From NCBI RefSeq assembly GCF_007827955.1, contig NZ_VITR01000002.1, positions 310,001 to 374,000 on the forward strand: a stretch of DNA of 64,000 nt, given 5' to 3'. This DNA is from Nitrospirillum pindoramense (GTDB lineage Bacteria; Pseudomonadota; Alphaproteobacteria; Azospirillales; Azospirillaceae). The notes below the pieces were generated by a model that was not told the origin of the DNA, made no database searches, and saw only the letters and a program-made list of their open reading frames with translations. Positions 17,409 to 26,790 of the stretch are shown here, one piece after another; position 1 is the first letter of the stretch, and each line of letters opens with the position of its first letter. A program made the position numbers and the translations under genes.

Positions 17409-18416
17409 ATGACCTTCACCCTGAACCGCCGGGGCCTGGCCCTGGCCGCGTTGGCTGGTGCCGCCTTGGCCGGAACCGCGAAAGCCGAGGGCACGTCCGC
17501 CGCCGACCTCGTGCGGCTGTCGCGCCAGCGCCGCGATCCCGATGTCGTGCTGCCCGTGTGGCCCGGCACCCCGCCGGGCGGCGAGGGCCTGGCGGTCAAG
17601 GATTTGGTCATCGACCATGGCCCCGTGGGCGGCCCGCCCGACCGTTCGGCGGACGGGGTCGCCATGCCGACCCTGGCCTTCTTCCGCAGCGCCAGCCCCG
17701 GCCCCCGCGCCACCATCCTGGTCATTCCCGGCGGCGGCTACACCAACGTCTGGTTCGACAAGGAAGGCTATGAGATCGCCCGCTGGCTGAATACCACTGG
17801 CGTGCATGCCGCCGTCCTGACCTACCGCCTGCCGGCGGAGGGATGGAAGAACGGCCCCGACGTGCCGCTGCAGGACGCGCAGCGCGCCATGCGTCTGCTG
17901 CGCCACAAGGCCAAGGCCTGGGCGGTGGATGGCGGCCGCATCGGCATCATCGGTTTTTCCGCCGGCGGCCACCTCGCCGCCAGCCTGCTCACCCGCCATG
18001 ACGCCGCCGTCTATTCGGCCGTGGATGAGGCCGACACCCTGCCGGCCGGCCCGCAGCTGGCCTGCCTGGCCTATCCCGTCATCTCGATGGACGAGTCGCT
18101 GACCCACGCCGGGTCGCGGCAGCATCTGCTGGGCAACGCGCCCACCGCCGCCCAGGTGACCGCCTATTCACCGGACCAGACGGTGCGCGCCGGCACCTGC
18201 CCCACCTTCCTGTTCCACGCCGCCGATGACGGCGCCGTGCCGGTGGGCAACAGCCTGGCGATGTTCCAGGCCCTGCGCCGCCAGAACGTGGCGACGGAAA
18301 TGCACATCTTCGAATCCGGCGGCCACGGCTTCGCCCTGCGCGAGATCCCCGGCCGCCCCGCCGAACCCTGGCCGGAGCTCTACCACCGCTGGCTCGGCCG
18401 GCATGGTTTTGTGTGA
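17409..18416 (+). CDS. Exported alpha/beta hydrolase (acetylxylan esterase-like)
   Basis: A 335-residue protein with a twin-arginine-like leader (NRRGLALAALAGAALAG) ending near AKA. The hydrolase fold shows the oxyanion GGGY at 108-111, nucleophile Ser184 in GFSAGGH, an Asp in FHAADDGAVP and a His in GGHGFALR. Members of this BD-FAE/acetyl-esterase group deacetylate plant polysaccharides. GGGAGG eight bases upstream fixes the ATG at 17409. It stands alone after pmbA. Substrate is inferred only from family. Confidence 0.85.
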   Translation: MTFTLNRRGLALAALAGAALAGTAKAEGTSAADLVRLSRQRRDPDVVLPVWPGTPPGGEGLAVKDLVIDHGPVGGPPDRSADGVAMPTLAFFRSASPGPRATILVIPGGGYTNVWFDKEGYEIARWLNTTGVHAAVLTYRLPAEGWKNGPDVPLQDAQRAMRLLRHKAKAWAVDGGRIGIIGFSAGGHLAASLLTRHDAAVYSAVDEADTLPAGPQLACLAYPVISMDESLTHAGSRQHLLGNAPTAAQVTAYSPDQTVRAGTCPTFLFHAADDGAVPVGNSLAMFQALRRQNVATEMHIFESGGHGFALREIPGRPAEPWPELYHRWLGRHGFV

Positions 18417-18429
18417 ATTTTAGGGCTGT

Positions 18430-18525
18430 CTCTGGCCGGCTTGGCTTCCGCGCCTTGGCGCGCGGCGGCAGTCGCCGACGATACCAAGGAGCGATGTATG
18501 GGAATCATCGCCCCTTGGTATTAGA
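18430..18525 (+). repeat. Divergent relative of the dispersed hairpin repeat
   Basis: After the esterase stop comes GGCTTGGCTTCC, shared with the repeat copies near 24.0 and 29.4 kb. It is followed by a CGCGCC-TT-GGCGCG hairpin and CGGC-AGTC-GCCG, the P4 hairpin with its conserved AGTC loop. A long final hairpin has 16-base arms with one mismatch at 18481-18496 and 18506-18521. The order matches the 3' half of the repeat family, but sequence outside the hairpins has diverged. Confidence 0.5.
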
Positions 18526-18568
18526 GTGTGATCGCTTCAGGTGGTATCACCTGAAGCGTGAATCACAC
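18526..18568. repeat. Two-tier inverted repeat
   Basis: Perfect 11-base arms CGCTTCAGGTG (18533-18543) and CACCTGAAGCG (18548-18558) flank GTAT. They are enclosed by outer arms GTGTGAT (18526-18532) and ATCACAC (18562-18568). It lies between convergent genes, directly after the previous repeat. No T tract follows, so it is not a standard terminator. Confidence 0.6.
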
Positions 18569-18622
18569 GACAAACCAAATACTTAATTTCTTCCCGACGA
18601 TTCTATTCGAGTCGGAAAGACA

Positions 18623-19327
18623 TTAATTCACGATCTTCCACTGGCCGTCGGGCTGGCGGCAGGCGGTGCCGGTCACGTTCTGACGGCGGCCGCCCACCAC
18701 GGCGACGCTCTGGTATTCGCGGCAATAGGTGTCGGATGATTCCTGCCAGGTCTTGACCGGGGTCATCTGATAGCGGGCGCCGTTGTCGGGGTTGTTCCAG
18801 ACGATCTGCTGGCCGTCCGGCGCCTTTTCCATCGCCTGGGCGAAGCAGCCCTCGTCACTCTGGTCCATGCTGTTGAAGGCCGCGTTGCCGGCCAGGGCGC
18901 CCAGCAGCACGCCGGCGCCGGTCATGGCGGCCTTGCCGCCGCCGTGGCCGAACTGCGAGCCGGCCAAGCCACCCAGCAGCGCGCCCACCAGCGTGCCGAC
19001 GTTCAGGCCCACCGTCCCCCGGTCGCAGCGCCCCTGGTCGATACCGACATCGGTGGCATAGAACTCCCGGTAATGGGGGGAACGGTGATCGACATAGCGG
19101 GGCGGCGGGCCCCGGTGGTCGTCGCGCCAATCCCCCCGGTGATCGTCGCGCCAGCGGTCGTCATCCCGGCGGTCATCGCCGCGATGGTCGTCATGCCAAT
19201 CCCGATCCTGGTAGCGATAGCCCGACGCCTCCGCCCACGGCGGCGGATCAGCCCACGCCGGCAGGGTGGCGCCCAGGGCGACGACGGCGGTCGCGGCGGC
19301 GGCGATGAGACGGGAAGCGCGCTTCAT
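18623..19327 (-). CDS. Glycine-zipper surface protein with Asp/Arg/His-rich spacer
   Basis: A 234-residue exported protein. Signal peptide: MKRASRL then a hydrophobic stretch ending LPAWA. Residues about 35-75 form a strongly charged low-complexity segment of repeated DDRWRDDHRGD-like units. A glycine-zipper hairpin with two hydrophobic arms follows (GTLVGALLGGLAGSQFG and GAGVLLGALAGNAAF, about 115-155). The C-terminal domain has paired cysteines and a YCREYQ motif as in the Rickettsia 17-kDa antigen family. Probably envelope-located. The ATG at 19327 starts at the signal peptide. Confidence 0.78.
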   Translation of the reverse strand: MKRASRLIAAAATAVVALGATLPAWADPPPWAEASGYRYQDRDWHDDHRGDDRRDDDRWRDDHRGDWRDDHRGPPPRYVDHRSPHYREFYATDVGIDQGRCDRGTVGLNVGTLVGALLGGLAGSQFGHGGGKAAMTGAGVLLGALAGNAAFNSMDQSDEGCFAQAMEKAPDGQQIVWNNPDNGARYQMTPVKTWQESSDTYCREYQSVAVVGGRRQNVTGTACRQPDGQWKIVN

Positions 19328-19542
19328 GATGGCCTTCGATTTCTTCCGATGCTCGGGCGGCGCGGGTTCCCTGGGCAAGGGACGCGCCACCGGATAGGGG
19401 GTCTACCAGCGGCATTATGCCGCCGATCATGGCGACCTTGGGGCAGTCGCCGCCGGGCCGCCATCTGTGCTTCCGGTGTAGGTGAAGTGGCTGGCGTTTC
19501 GGGTGGCCGGCGGAATGTTTTAGACTGTTCGTCGGAGGGGTC

Positions 19543-20700
19543 ATGATCCGCTTCGGTCCCTGGAGCACCATGTTGGGCATGGCCGCCGGTTTTGGCGCCG
19601 TGGTGGCGGTGCTGTTGTTGGCGTCGCCCGGCAACCGCGTGGCGAACCGCCTGCTGGCGGCCCTGCTGGGCGTGGCCGTGCTGCGGCTGATGCCCTATGT
19701 CCTGGGCTTCGCCGGCTTCTACGACGCCTTTCCCTGGCTGTCCTTCGCCCCCTTCAATCTGGGCCTCGCCACCGGCCCGCTGCTCTATTTGTATGTCCGG
19801 CGCCTGGTGGAGCCCCGGCTGCCGCGCGGCTGGGCCTGGCACCTCGCGCCCGCCGCCTTGACCCTGGCCTACACCACCTGGGCCTTCGCCCTGCCGCTGG
19901 CGGAGAAGATGCGCTGGAACGATACCGTCCATGTGCGGTGGATAGCCCCGGTGCAGACCTGGGCAACCACCCTGTCGCTGGCGGCGTACCTTGTGGTCAC
20001 CGCCCTGTTCCACCGCCGCTATCAAGCCTGGCTGGCCGGCGCGGTCGGCAACCCGGCGGACCACCACCAGCCCTGGCTGCGCACCCTGCTGGCGGCCCTG
20101 GCGCTGTGGCTGCTGGTGGCGGTGGCCTTCGACGCGGTGGACGGCCTGCTGGCCCCCCTCAGCTATTATGACCGCTTCCCCCAGTATCTGGCGTTCGCCG
20201 CCATCATCCTGGGCCTGGGGCTGGAGGGCTGGCGCCATGCCGGTACCGCGTTCCCCGTCATGACCGCCAGCTCCCCGCCGGAATCGGTGTCGGCCCCGGC
20301 GCGGGACCGTGACTGGACGGCCCAGGCGGGGCGCTGGCGCGACACCATACGCGAAGCGGGTTGGTGGCGGGAGCCCGGCCTGACCCTGGCCCAGGTGGCC
20401 CAGCGCCTGGGCACCAACGAGACCTATCTGTCGCGCGCCCTCAACCAGGGCCTGGGCCGCACCTTCAGCGCCCTGGTGAACGGCCTGCGGGTGGAGGCAG
20501 TGCAGGCCCGCCTGCCGACGACCGAACCGGGGGAGCTGCTGACCCTGGCGCTGGACTGCGGCTTCGCCTCGAAGGCCAGCTTTAACCGCGTGTTCCGGGA
20601 CCACACGGGGATGAGTCCCAGCGCCTGGCGCGCGGCTCAAAAGACGGAAAGTCGCGGATTTACGGGGAATGAGGCGACGGCGGATGGGGATGCGGCCTAG
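19543..20700 (+). CDS. Membrane-anchored AraC family regulator
   Basis: A 385-residue protein. Residues about 1-235 contain six or seven hydrophobic segments; residues about 265-370 are an AraC-type double helix-turn-helix, with TLAQVAQRLGTNETYLSRALNQGLG and LTLALDCGFASKASFNRVFRDHTGMSPS. Such fusions sense a membrane or periplasmic signal and bind DNA directly. GGAGG five bases before the ATG supports the start. The secreted-protein gene at 20746 follows by 45 bp and is a likely target or partner. Confidence 0.85.
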   Translation: MIRFGPWSTMLGMAAGFGAVVAVLLLASPGNRVANRLLAALLGVAVLRLMPYVLGFAGFYDAFPWLSFAPFNLGLATGPLLYLYVRRLVEPRLPRGWAWHLAPAALTLAYTTWAFALPLAEKMRWNDTVHVRWIAPVQTWATTLSLAAYLVVTALFHRRYQAWLAGAVGNPADHHQPWLRTLLAALALWLLVAVAFDAVDGLLAPLSYYDRFPQYLAFAAIILGLGLEGWRHAGTAFPVMTASSPPESVSAPARDRDWTAQAGRWRDTIREAGWWREPGLTLAQVAQRLGTNETYLSRALNQGLGRTFSALVNGLRVEAVQARLPTTEPGELLTLALDCGFASKASFNRVFRDHTGMSPSAWRAAQKTESRGFTGNEATADGDAA

Positions 20701-20745
20701 CTGAGGCGGCGCGCCGGGTGGTCCGGCGCCCATTTGAGGAAGCCA

Positions 20746-21645
20746 ATGCGCCCGCACCGCCTTCTCACCCCCCTGCTGCTGGCTGCAGCCCTGTGCCGGT
20801 CGCCGCTGGCCGACGCCCAGACGTCGAATGACGCGCCCCTGCCCTTTCGCTTCGCGCTGGTGGAGGGGCGGATGATCGTCCTATCCAACGACGGGCAGCC
20901 GGGGGCGCCGCCGTCGGGATCGGAGGTCACCGCCATCAACGGCGAACCCGTGCCCATGACCCTATCCGGGCTGGGCCTGGCCGCCGCCCCGGCGGACCGC
21001 TGGCCGGCCCCCGGTGGCGCGCCCGACCGCTGGTCCATCCAATGGAAACGCTTGGGCGACAGCCGGCTGACACAGTCCGACCTGGCACCGGCCACCGCCC
21101 CAATACCGCCAGCCGGTTCCGACGCGAACAATCGATCCATTTCCACGGTGATCGACCTGGTCCGCGGCATGGACCGCCTCGGTCAGGAGACGCCGGCGGA
21201 TGCGGTGCGCCTTGGCACGGCATTGGCCGGCGCCTGGGTCGGCACGCTGGACTATCGGGATTATGGCAACGACCGCCGCGTCATCCTGCCGACACGGTTG
21301 ACCGCCACCGGCGGGCCGGTTCCCGTACTGGCCTTCACCTTCGATGACGGGCCGGGCAAGACCGTCCGCTCCCGCGAGTCCTGGTCCCTGGACCCGACGG
21401 CCTGGTGTATCGCGGAAACCACCAGCCACTGCTATCGCGTGGTGACGTTCCACGCCGGCCCGGGGCCCGGCGACGTGACCTTGGTGGCCGACGGCACGGG
21501 TGAGGAAAATGGGGAAGCGGTGGCCTCGCGTCTGATCCTGGCCCGGCGCGGGGACACGCTGAGCTTCAGCACCCTCACCGCCCGGCCCGGCCATCCGCTG
21601 CTGATGCGCCACGCCTATTGGCTGAGCCGGGTTCCCCCTACATGA
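20746..21645 (+). CDS. Secreted protein of unknown function
   Basis: A 299-residue protein with a signal peptide ([23 protein letters not shown]). The mature part has no motif I recognise; it is rich in beta-prone segments and has one Cys pair around [15 protein letters not shown] (about residues 225-235). TGAGGAAG fixes the ATG at 20746. It lies 45 bp after the membrane AraC gene and its end overlaps the convergent priA by eight bases. Described only; no function assigned. Confidence 0.65.
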   Translation: MRPHRLLTPLLLAAALCRSPLADAQTSNDAPLPFRFALVEGRMIVLSNDGQPGAPPSGSEVTAINGEPVPMTLSGLGLAAAPADRWPAPGGAPDRWSIQWKRLGDSRLTQSDLAPATAPIPPAGSDANNRSISTVIDLVRGMDRLGQETPADAVRLGTALAGAWVGTLDYRDYGNDRRVILPTRLTATGGPVPVLAFTFDDGPGKTVRSRESWSLDPTAWCIAETTSHCYRVVTFHAGPGPGDVTLVADGTGEENGEAVASRLILARRGDTLSFSTLTARPGHPLLMRHAYWLSRVPPT

Positions 21646-23878
21646 AGCTGTAGGGGTCCACGTCCACCTGCACCCGCAGGGCGGCCGGGATGGGCACGGC
21701 GGCCAGCCAGGATTGCAGCAGCGGCTGCACCGCCACCCCGCGCGCCGTCTTCAGCAGCAGGCGGCGCCGGTGCCGGCCCCTCAGCAGGGCCAGGGGGGCC
21801 GGGGCAGGACCCAGGACCAGCACGTCGTCCCCCTGCGGCGCGGCGCGGGCCAGGTCGCGGGCCAGCTTGTCCACCTGGCGCTCATCCTCGCCCGAGACGA
21901 TCAGCGCCGCCAGCCGGCCATAGGGCGGCAGGTCCATGGCCCGGCGCTGGTCCGCCTCCGCCGCCAGGAAGGCGTCGCGGTCATGGGCGGCCAGCGCCTG
22001 CATCACCGGATGTTCCGGCATATGGGTTTGCAGGAAGACGCGGCCCGGCCGGCTTTCGCGGCCGGCGCGGCCCGCCACCTGGTGCAGCATCTGGAAGGTG
22101 CGCTCCGCCGCGCGCAGGTCGCCGCCGCCCAGCCCCAGGTCGCCGTCCACCACCCCCACCAGGGTCAGCATGGGGAAATGGTGGCCCTTGGCCATCACCT
22201 GGGTGCCGATCAGGATGTCGACCTTGTGGGCCCGCACCTCCTCGATCACCGTCTGGATGGCGTGGGGCCCGACCAGGGTGTCGCTGGTCATCAGCGCCAC
22301 CCGCGCGTCGGGGAACAGTTGCGCCACCTCTTCCGCCACCCGCTCCACCCCCGGGCCGCAGGCGACGAAGGAATGCTCCGCCTCGCAGGACGGGCAGGTT
22401 TCCGGCAGCCGGTCGGTGTAGCCGCAATGGTGGCATTGCAGGCGGCGGCTGAGGCGGTGCTCCACCAGCCAGGCGGTGCAGTTGGGGCATTGCAGGCGGA
22501 AGCCGCAACTGCGACACAGGGTCAGCGGCGCATAGCCCCGGCGGTTCAGGAACAGCATGCCCTGCTCCCCCGCCGCCAGCGTCTCGGCCATCGCCTCCGT
22601 CAGGATGGGGGACAGCCAATGGCGGGCCGGCGGCCGGCTGTCGGGGCGGCGCAGGTCGATCAGCGTGACCTCGGGCAGGCTGGCGCCACCGTGACGGGCC
22701 GGCAGGTCGATGCGGCCGTAGCGCCCCGTCTCCGCGTTGGTCAGCGTCTCCAGCGAAGGGGTGGCGCTGACCAGGGCCACCGGGATGCCACCAAGGAAAG
22801 CGCGCGCCACCGCCATGTCACGGGCGTGGTAGATGACGCCGTCCTCCTGCTTGAAAGCAGCCTCATGCTCCTCATCCACCACGATCAGGCCCAGGTCGGG
22901 ATAGGGCAGGAACAGGGCGGAGCGGGCGCCCACCACCACCGGCGCCTCGCCATTGGCGATGGAGCGCCAGGCGGCGCGGCGGTGGGCGCCGGCCAGATCG
23001 GAATGCCATTCCACCGGCCGCACGCCGAACCGCCGGGCGAAGCGGTCCAGCCACTGGCTGGACAGGGCGATTTCCGGCAGCAGCACCAGGGCTTGGCGCC
23101 CCTGTTTCAGGCAGGCGGCGATGGCCTCGAAATACACCTCCGTCTTGCCGGATCCCGTGACGCCATCCACCAGGGTGGCGGAATAGCGATGGTCGTTCAC
23201 GGCGGCGCGCAGGGCATCGGCCGCCGCCGCCTGGTCGGGCGACAGCGCTGGGCCCGGCATGTCGGCGTCGGGGATGGGCGGGCGCGGCTGGGCGCGCAGG
23301 GCCACCGGTGTCAGCAGGCCCGATTCGGCTAGGCCCCGGATCACGCCGATGCCGCAGGCGGCGTCGCGCGCCAGGTCGGCGGGGGTGCGGGGGGGCCCGT
23401 CCTCCTCCATCAGCGCCAGCACGCGGCGGCGCGCGTCCGTCATCTTGAAGCCGGGCGGGGGCCCCTCGCCCGATGGCAGATAGGCCAGCATCTGCTTGGG
23501 GTCCTCCAGCGCCGCCGAGACGCTGACCGCCATGCGCAGCACGGAACCGGGCGCCGACAGGGTGTAGGCCGCCACCCAGTCGACGAAGCGGCGTGACACC
23601 TCGGGCATGGGTGGCAGGTCGAAGCGGCGGATGACCGGCTTCAATCGGTTGGCCGCCACGCCCGCCTCCCAATTGTCCCCTGGCCCACCCACGGCCCAGA
23701 CCACGCCGAAGACGTGGCGGGGGCCCAGCGGCACCTCGACATAGGCGCCGGCCTCCAACTCCATGTCGTCGGGCACGCGGTAGTCGTAAGGGCTGGCAAG
23801 CGGCAAGGGCAGCAGGACGCGCACCCGCCGCACCGGTGGGGCCGCCGTCTCCATCCCGCTTGCCGTCAACAGATCCAT
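21638..23878 (-). CDS. priA: Primosomal protein N' (replication restart helicase)
   Basis: A 746-residue superfamily-2 helicase that reloads the replisome at stalled forks. Order of features: N-terminal 3'-DNA-binding domain ([18 protein letters not shown]), Walker [17 protein letters not shown] box with [14 protein letters not shown], and the zinc-binding insert with paired cysteines ([30 protein letters not shown]). It ends with the helicase motifs [23 protein letters not shown] and HQVAGRAGR. Length is normal. It converges on the secreted-protein gene with an eight-base overlap. Confidence 0.96.
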   Translation of the reverse strand: MDLLTASGMETAAPPVRRVRVLLPLPLASPYDYRVPDDMELEAGAYVEVPLGPRHVFGVVWAVGGPGDNWEAGVAANRLKPVIRRFDLPPMPEVSRRFVDWVAAYTLSAPGSVLRMAVSVSAALEDPKQMLAYLPSGEGPPPGFKMTDARRRVLALMEEDGPPRTPADLARDAACGIGVIRGLAESGLLTPVALRAQPRPPIPDADMPGPALSPDQAAAADALRAAVNDHRYSATLVDGVTGSGKTEVYFEAIAACLKQGRQALVLLPEIALSSQWLDRFARRFGVRPVEWHSDLAGAHRRAAWRSIANGEAPVVVGARSALFLPYPDLGLIVVDEEHEAAFKQEDGVIYHARDMAVARAFLGGIPVALVSATPSLETLTNAETGRYGRIDLPARHGGASLPEVTLIDLRRPDSRPPARHWLSPILTEAMAETLAAGEQGMLFLNRRGYAPLTLCRSCGFRLQCPNCTAWLVEHRLSRRLQCHHCGYTDRLPETCPSCEAEHSFVACGPGVERVAEEVAQLFPDARVALMTSDTLVGPHAIQTVIEEVRAHKVDILIGTQVMAKGHHFPMLTLVGVVDGDLGLGGGDLRAAERTFQMLHQVAGRAGRESRPGRVFLQTHMPEHPVMQALAAHDRDAFLAAEADQRRAMDLPPYGRLAALIVSGEDERQVDKLARDLARAAPQGDDVLVLGPAPAPLALLRGRHRRRLLLKTARGVAVQPLLQSWLAAVPIPAALRVQVDVDPYSFM

Positions 23879-23940
23879 GATCCTGCTGTTACCACCGGGC
23901 GCCCCCTGGGCGCCACTGTTCCCTATATGATCTTATACCA

Positions 23941-24099
23941 GGGCGTTTGACCGTAGCCGGTCAAATGCCGCCCTCAGGTGCCGGGCGCGGGCATCCGCCC
24001 GCTTGGCTTCCTCGGTTTCCAGTCCCCTACGCTCCCCGGAAACCTGCGGCGGCCCCAGTCGGGGCCTACAACGGCATAAGTCTCTGCCTCATGCCGTTG
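23941..24099 (+). repeat. Dispersed hairpin repeat, copy A (near-complete)
   Basis: An intergenic element made of five hairpins in order. P1 is TTTGACC/GGTCAAA (23946-23952, 23959-23965). P2 is GCGGGC-ATCC-GCCCGC (23987-24002). P3 is GGTTTCC/GGAAACC (24014-24020, 24038-24044). P4 is GGCCCC-AGTC-GGGGCC (24051-24066). P5 is CAACGGCAT/ATGCCGTTG (24069-24077, 24091-24099). Linkers such as CCCTCAGG and GCTTGGCTTCCTCG are shared with the other copies. CCTATATG flanks it on both sides (23922 and 24102), a possible target duplication. It fills most of the 371 bp between priA and fsa. Confidence 0.85.
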
Positions 24100-24249
24100 G
24101 TCCTATATGGGAAGCGGCCTTCAAGCGCGCATGCCCCCTATCCCCCGCCCCGCCATTTCTGCCCGTGCACCCGGGCGCCCCCTCCGTTAGAGTGCCGGCC
24201 AACCCGGGGGCGGGCCCCGGTCCCATTCAGATCTTGAGGGCATTCCCCC

Positions 24250-24930
24250 ATGAAGTTCTTCGTCGATACCGCGGACATCAACGACATTCGCGAGCTGGCC
24301 TCCACCGGCCTGCTGGACGGCGTCACCACCAACCCGTCGCTGGTCGCCAAGTCCGGTCACAGCAGCTTCATCGACCTGATCGCCGAGATCTGCGACGTGG
24401 TGAAGGGCCCGGTCAGCGCCGAAGTCGCCTCGACCGATTTCGAGACCATGCTGAAGGAAGGCAAGCACCTGTCCAAGATCGCCCCCAACGTGGCGGTGAA
24501 GGTGCCCCTGACCCCGGCCGGCCTGAAGGTCTGCCACCACCTGTCGCAGGAAGGCACCATGGTCAACGTGACCCTGTGCTTCTCCGCCGCACAGGCCATC
24601 CTGGCCGCCAAGGCCGGTGCCACCTTCGTGTCCCCCTTCGTCGGCCGCCTGGACGACATGGGCCAGGACGGCCTGAGCCTGATCGAAGAAATCGTCACCA
24701 TCTATGACAACTACCCGGACTTCACGACCGAGGTCCTGGTCGCGTCCATCCGCAACCCCATCCACGTGACCCAGTCGGCCAAGATGGGCGCCCACGTGGC
24801 CACCATGCCGCCCTCCGTCATCCGTCAGCTGTTCAACCATGTGCTGACCGACAAGGGTCTGGCGCAGTTCGTTGCGGACTGGGCCAAGACCGGGCAGACT
24901 ATCCTGGATCAGCCGCTGCCGACCCGCTGA
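24250..24930 (+). CDS. fsa: Fructose-6-phosphate aldolase / small transaldolase
   Basis: A 226-residue TIM-barrel aldolase of the FSA/TalC type. The start [16 protein letters not shown] and [12 protein letters not shown] are typical, the Schiff-base lysine lies in [12 protein letters not shown], and [29 protein letters not shown] follows. The short length (about 215-226) fits this class rather than classical transaldolase (about 320). In alphaproteobacteria it commonly serves as the pentose-phosphate transaldolase. It has its own promoter region downstream of repeat copy A and a GAGGG-type ribosome site. Confidence 0.93.
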   Translation: MKFFVDTADINDIRELASTGLLDGVTTNPSLVAKSGHSSFIDLIAEICDVVKGPVSAEVASTDFETMLKEGKHLSKIAPNVAVKVPLTPAGLKVCHHLSQEGTMVNVTLCFSAAQAILAAKAGATFVSPFVGRLDDMGQDGLSLIEEIVTIYDNYPDFTTEVLVASIRNPIHVTQSAKMGAHVATMPPSVIRQLFNHVLTDKGLAQFVADWAKTGQTILDQPLPTR

Positions 24931-25041
24931 TCCCTGTCGCGTTCCAGCGGATGCCTGACCGGTCCGCCCAGCGATGGGCGGGCCGGTTTGCGTTTGAACC
25001 CATGGGACGCCGGGCGACCGGCCTGAAGGGAAGAGCAGCAT

Positions 25042-25752
25042 ATGGGCGGCAAGACACCGCACAGCGCCTTGGGCGACGCCCTGACCGCGGAGGATGTGGC
25101 CACATACCTGCGCGAAACCCCCGATTTCCTGCAGCAGCACCCGGACGTGGTCCACCACCTGATCCCGCCGCCCGAGAACCGGGGCAACGGAGTCGCCGAC
25201 CTGCAGCATTTCATGCTGCTGAAGCTGCGGCGCGAGGTGGCCGAGCTGACCGCCCAGCAGCAAGAGCTGATCGCCACCGCCCGCGCCAACATCAACAACC
25301 AGAGCCGGGTGCATGCCGCGGCGCTGTACCTGATGGACGCGCAGAGTTTCGAGCATCTGATCCAGACCATCACCACCGACCTGGCCGTGCTGTTGGACCT
25401 GGACATGGCCTGCCTGGTCATGGAGCAGCCGGAGGATAGCCGCCTGGTCCTGCATGCCGAGCGCAGTGGCCTGCAACTGGTGGGGACCGGCACCATCGGC
25501 CAATGGATGCACCGGCGCGAGGTCATCCTGCGCGGCAACATCCAGGGCATGCCCGAAATCTATGGCCCCGCCGCCCCCATCGTCCGCTCCGAGGCGCTGG
25601 TGCGCCTGCAGATCGCGCCCGACGCGCCGGCGGGCCTGCTGGCCTTCGGCTCCCGCGACGCCGACCTGTTCCACCCCGGCCAGGGCACCGAGCTGCTGAG
25701 CTTCCTGGCCCGCGTGGTGGAGCGGTGTATAAAAGGTTGGTTGGCTCTTTGA
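25042..25752 (+). CDS. DUF484 family protein
   Basis: A 236-residue cytosolic protein. The N-terminal DUF484 signature is VATYLRETPDFLQQHPDVV, a short coiled stretch follows (about 60-95), and the rest is GAF-like (LIQTITTDLAVLLDLDMACLVM to LLAFGSRDADLFHPGQGTELLSFLARVVER). DUF484 genes lie directly before xerC in many proteobacteria, as here. The last residues (CIKGWLAL) look atypical, and a miniature hairpin repeat begins immediately after the stop; the C-terminus may have been altered by that insertion. Confidence 0.88.
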   Translation: MGGKTPHSALGDALTAEDVATYLRETPDFLQQHPDVVHHLIPPPENRGNGVADLQHFMLLKLRREVAELTAQQQELIATARANINNQSRVHAAALYLMDAQSFEHLIQTITTDLAVLLDLDMACLVMEQPEDSRLVLHAERSGLQLVGTGTIGQWMHRREVILRGNIQGMPEIYGPAAPIVRSEALVRLQIAPDAPAGLLAFGSRDADLFHPGQGTELLSFLARVVERCIKGWLAL

Positions 25753-25755
25753 GTT

Positions 25756-25790
25756 GCCTCAAGCGCCGGCGGGCTCAGTCGGGCCCTATA
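25756..25790 (+). repeat. Miniature hairpin-repeat remnant
   Basis: The repeat head CCTCAAGCGCCGGC is joined directly to an intact P4 hairpin, GGGCTC-AGTC-GGGCCC (25771-25786, one G-T wobble), followed by CTATA as in the CTACA of other copies. P1-P3 and P5 are missing. It lies in the 61 bp between the DUF484 gene and xerC. Confidence 0.6.
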
Positions 25791-25813
25791 AAAGGTGCGC
25801 TAGAGAGATCATC

Positions 25814-26779
25814 ATGACCAAGCCCCCCGCCCTGGGATATTCCTGCGCGCCGGACGTGGCGGCGGCGCTGGAGGAGTGGCGGCGCTGGCTGACGTCGGAA
25901 AAGACGGCCTCGCCGCACACGCTGCGTGCTTACCAGGGTGATGTTGCCGCCTTCCTGTCCTTCCTGACGGAGCATCTGGGCCGGGCGCCCAGCCTGAACG
26001 ATCTGGGCGGGGCGAAGCTGGGCGACTTCCGCGCCTGGTTGGCTGACCGGGCAAACGACGGCGCCATCGCCGCCAGCCGGGCCCGCGCCGTTTCCGGCGT
26101 ACGCAACCTGTTCCGCTGGCTGGACCGCTCCGGCCGGCTGCACAACCCGGCCATCGGCCTGCTGAACGCCCCCAAGGTGAAGCGCCCCATCCCCCGGCCG
26201 CTGACGGTGGACGACGCCGGCACGCTGCTGGAGGAATCGTCCGACATCCCCGAATCGCCCTGGGTGGGCCTGCGCGACCGCGCCCTGTTCACGCTGCTGT
26301 ATGGCTGCGGCCTGCGCATGGATGAGGCCCTGCGCCTGACCCGGGGGGAGGCGCCGCTGGCCAGCGACACGCTGCGGGTTACCGGCAAGGGATCGAAGCA
26401 GCGCGACGTGCCCGTCCTGCCCGCCGTGCGCCAGGCGCTGGCCGCCTATATCGAGGCCTGCCCCCACCCCCTGCCCGCCGCCGGGCCGCTGTTCGTGGGC
26501 GTGCGCGGGGACCGGCTGAACGACAGGGTGGCGCGCCTGGCCATGCAGACCCTGCGGCAGCTGCTGGGCCTGCCCGACACCGCCACGCCGCATGCATTGC
26601 GCCACAGCTTCGCCACCCACCTGCTGGGTGGGGGCGCCGATCTGCGCGCCATCCAGGACCTGCTGGGCCATGCCAGCCTGTCTACCACCCAGCGCTATAC
26701 CGACGTGGACGCCGACCAGTTGCTGTCGGTCTATGAGACGGCGCACCCCCGGGCCCGACGCGGCGGCCCCCGTTCCTGA
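25814..26779 (+). CDS. xerC: Tyrosine recombinase XerC
   Basis: A 321-residue site-specific recombinase that, with XerD, resolves chromosome dimers at dif. The N-terminal SAM-like core-binding domain covers SEKTASPHTLRAYQGDVAAFLSFL. Catalytic residues appear as Arg in LLYGCGLRMDEAL, His-x-x-Arg in HALRHSFATHLL, His in LLGHASLS and Tyr in TQRYTDVD. The ATG at 25814 follows an AGAGAGATC. Presence after a DUF484 gene, and no adjacent mobile element, favours the housekeeping XerC over an integron or phage integrase. Confidence 0.93.
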   Translation: MTKPPALGYSCAPDVAAALEEWRRWLTSEKTASPHTLRAYQGDVAAFLSFLTEHLGRAPSLNDLGGAKLGDFRAWLADRANDGAIAASRARAVSGVRNLFRWLDRSGRLHNPAIGLLNAPKVKRPIPRPLTVDDAGTLLEESSDIPESPWVGLRDRALFTLLYGCGLRMDEALRLTRGEAPLASDTLRVTGKGSKQRDVPVLPAVRQALAAYIEACPHPLPAAGPLFVGVRGDRLNDRVARLAMQTLRQLLGLPDTATPHALRHSFATHLLGGGADLRAIQDLLGHASLSTTQRYTDVDADQLLSVYETAHPRARRGGPRS

Positions 26780-26790
26780 GGACACGCCCC

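Noticed and set aside
15933-18125. Open frame of about 730 codons on the minus strand opposite pmbA and the esterase gene
   Set aside because: It spans two well-supported plus-strand genes and has the composition of an antisense frame.
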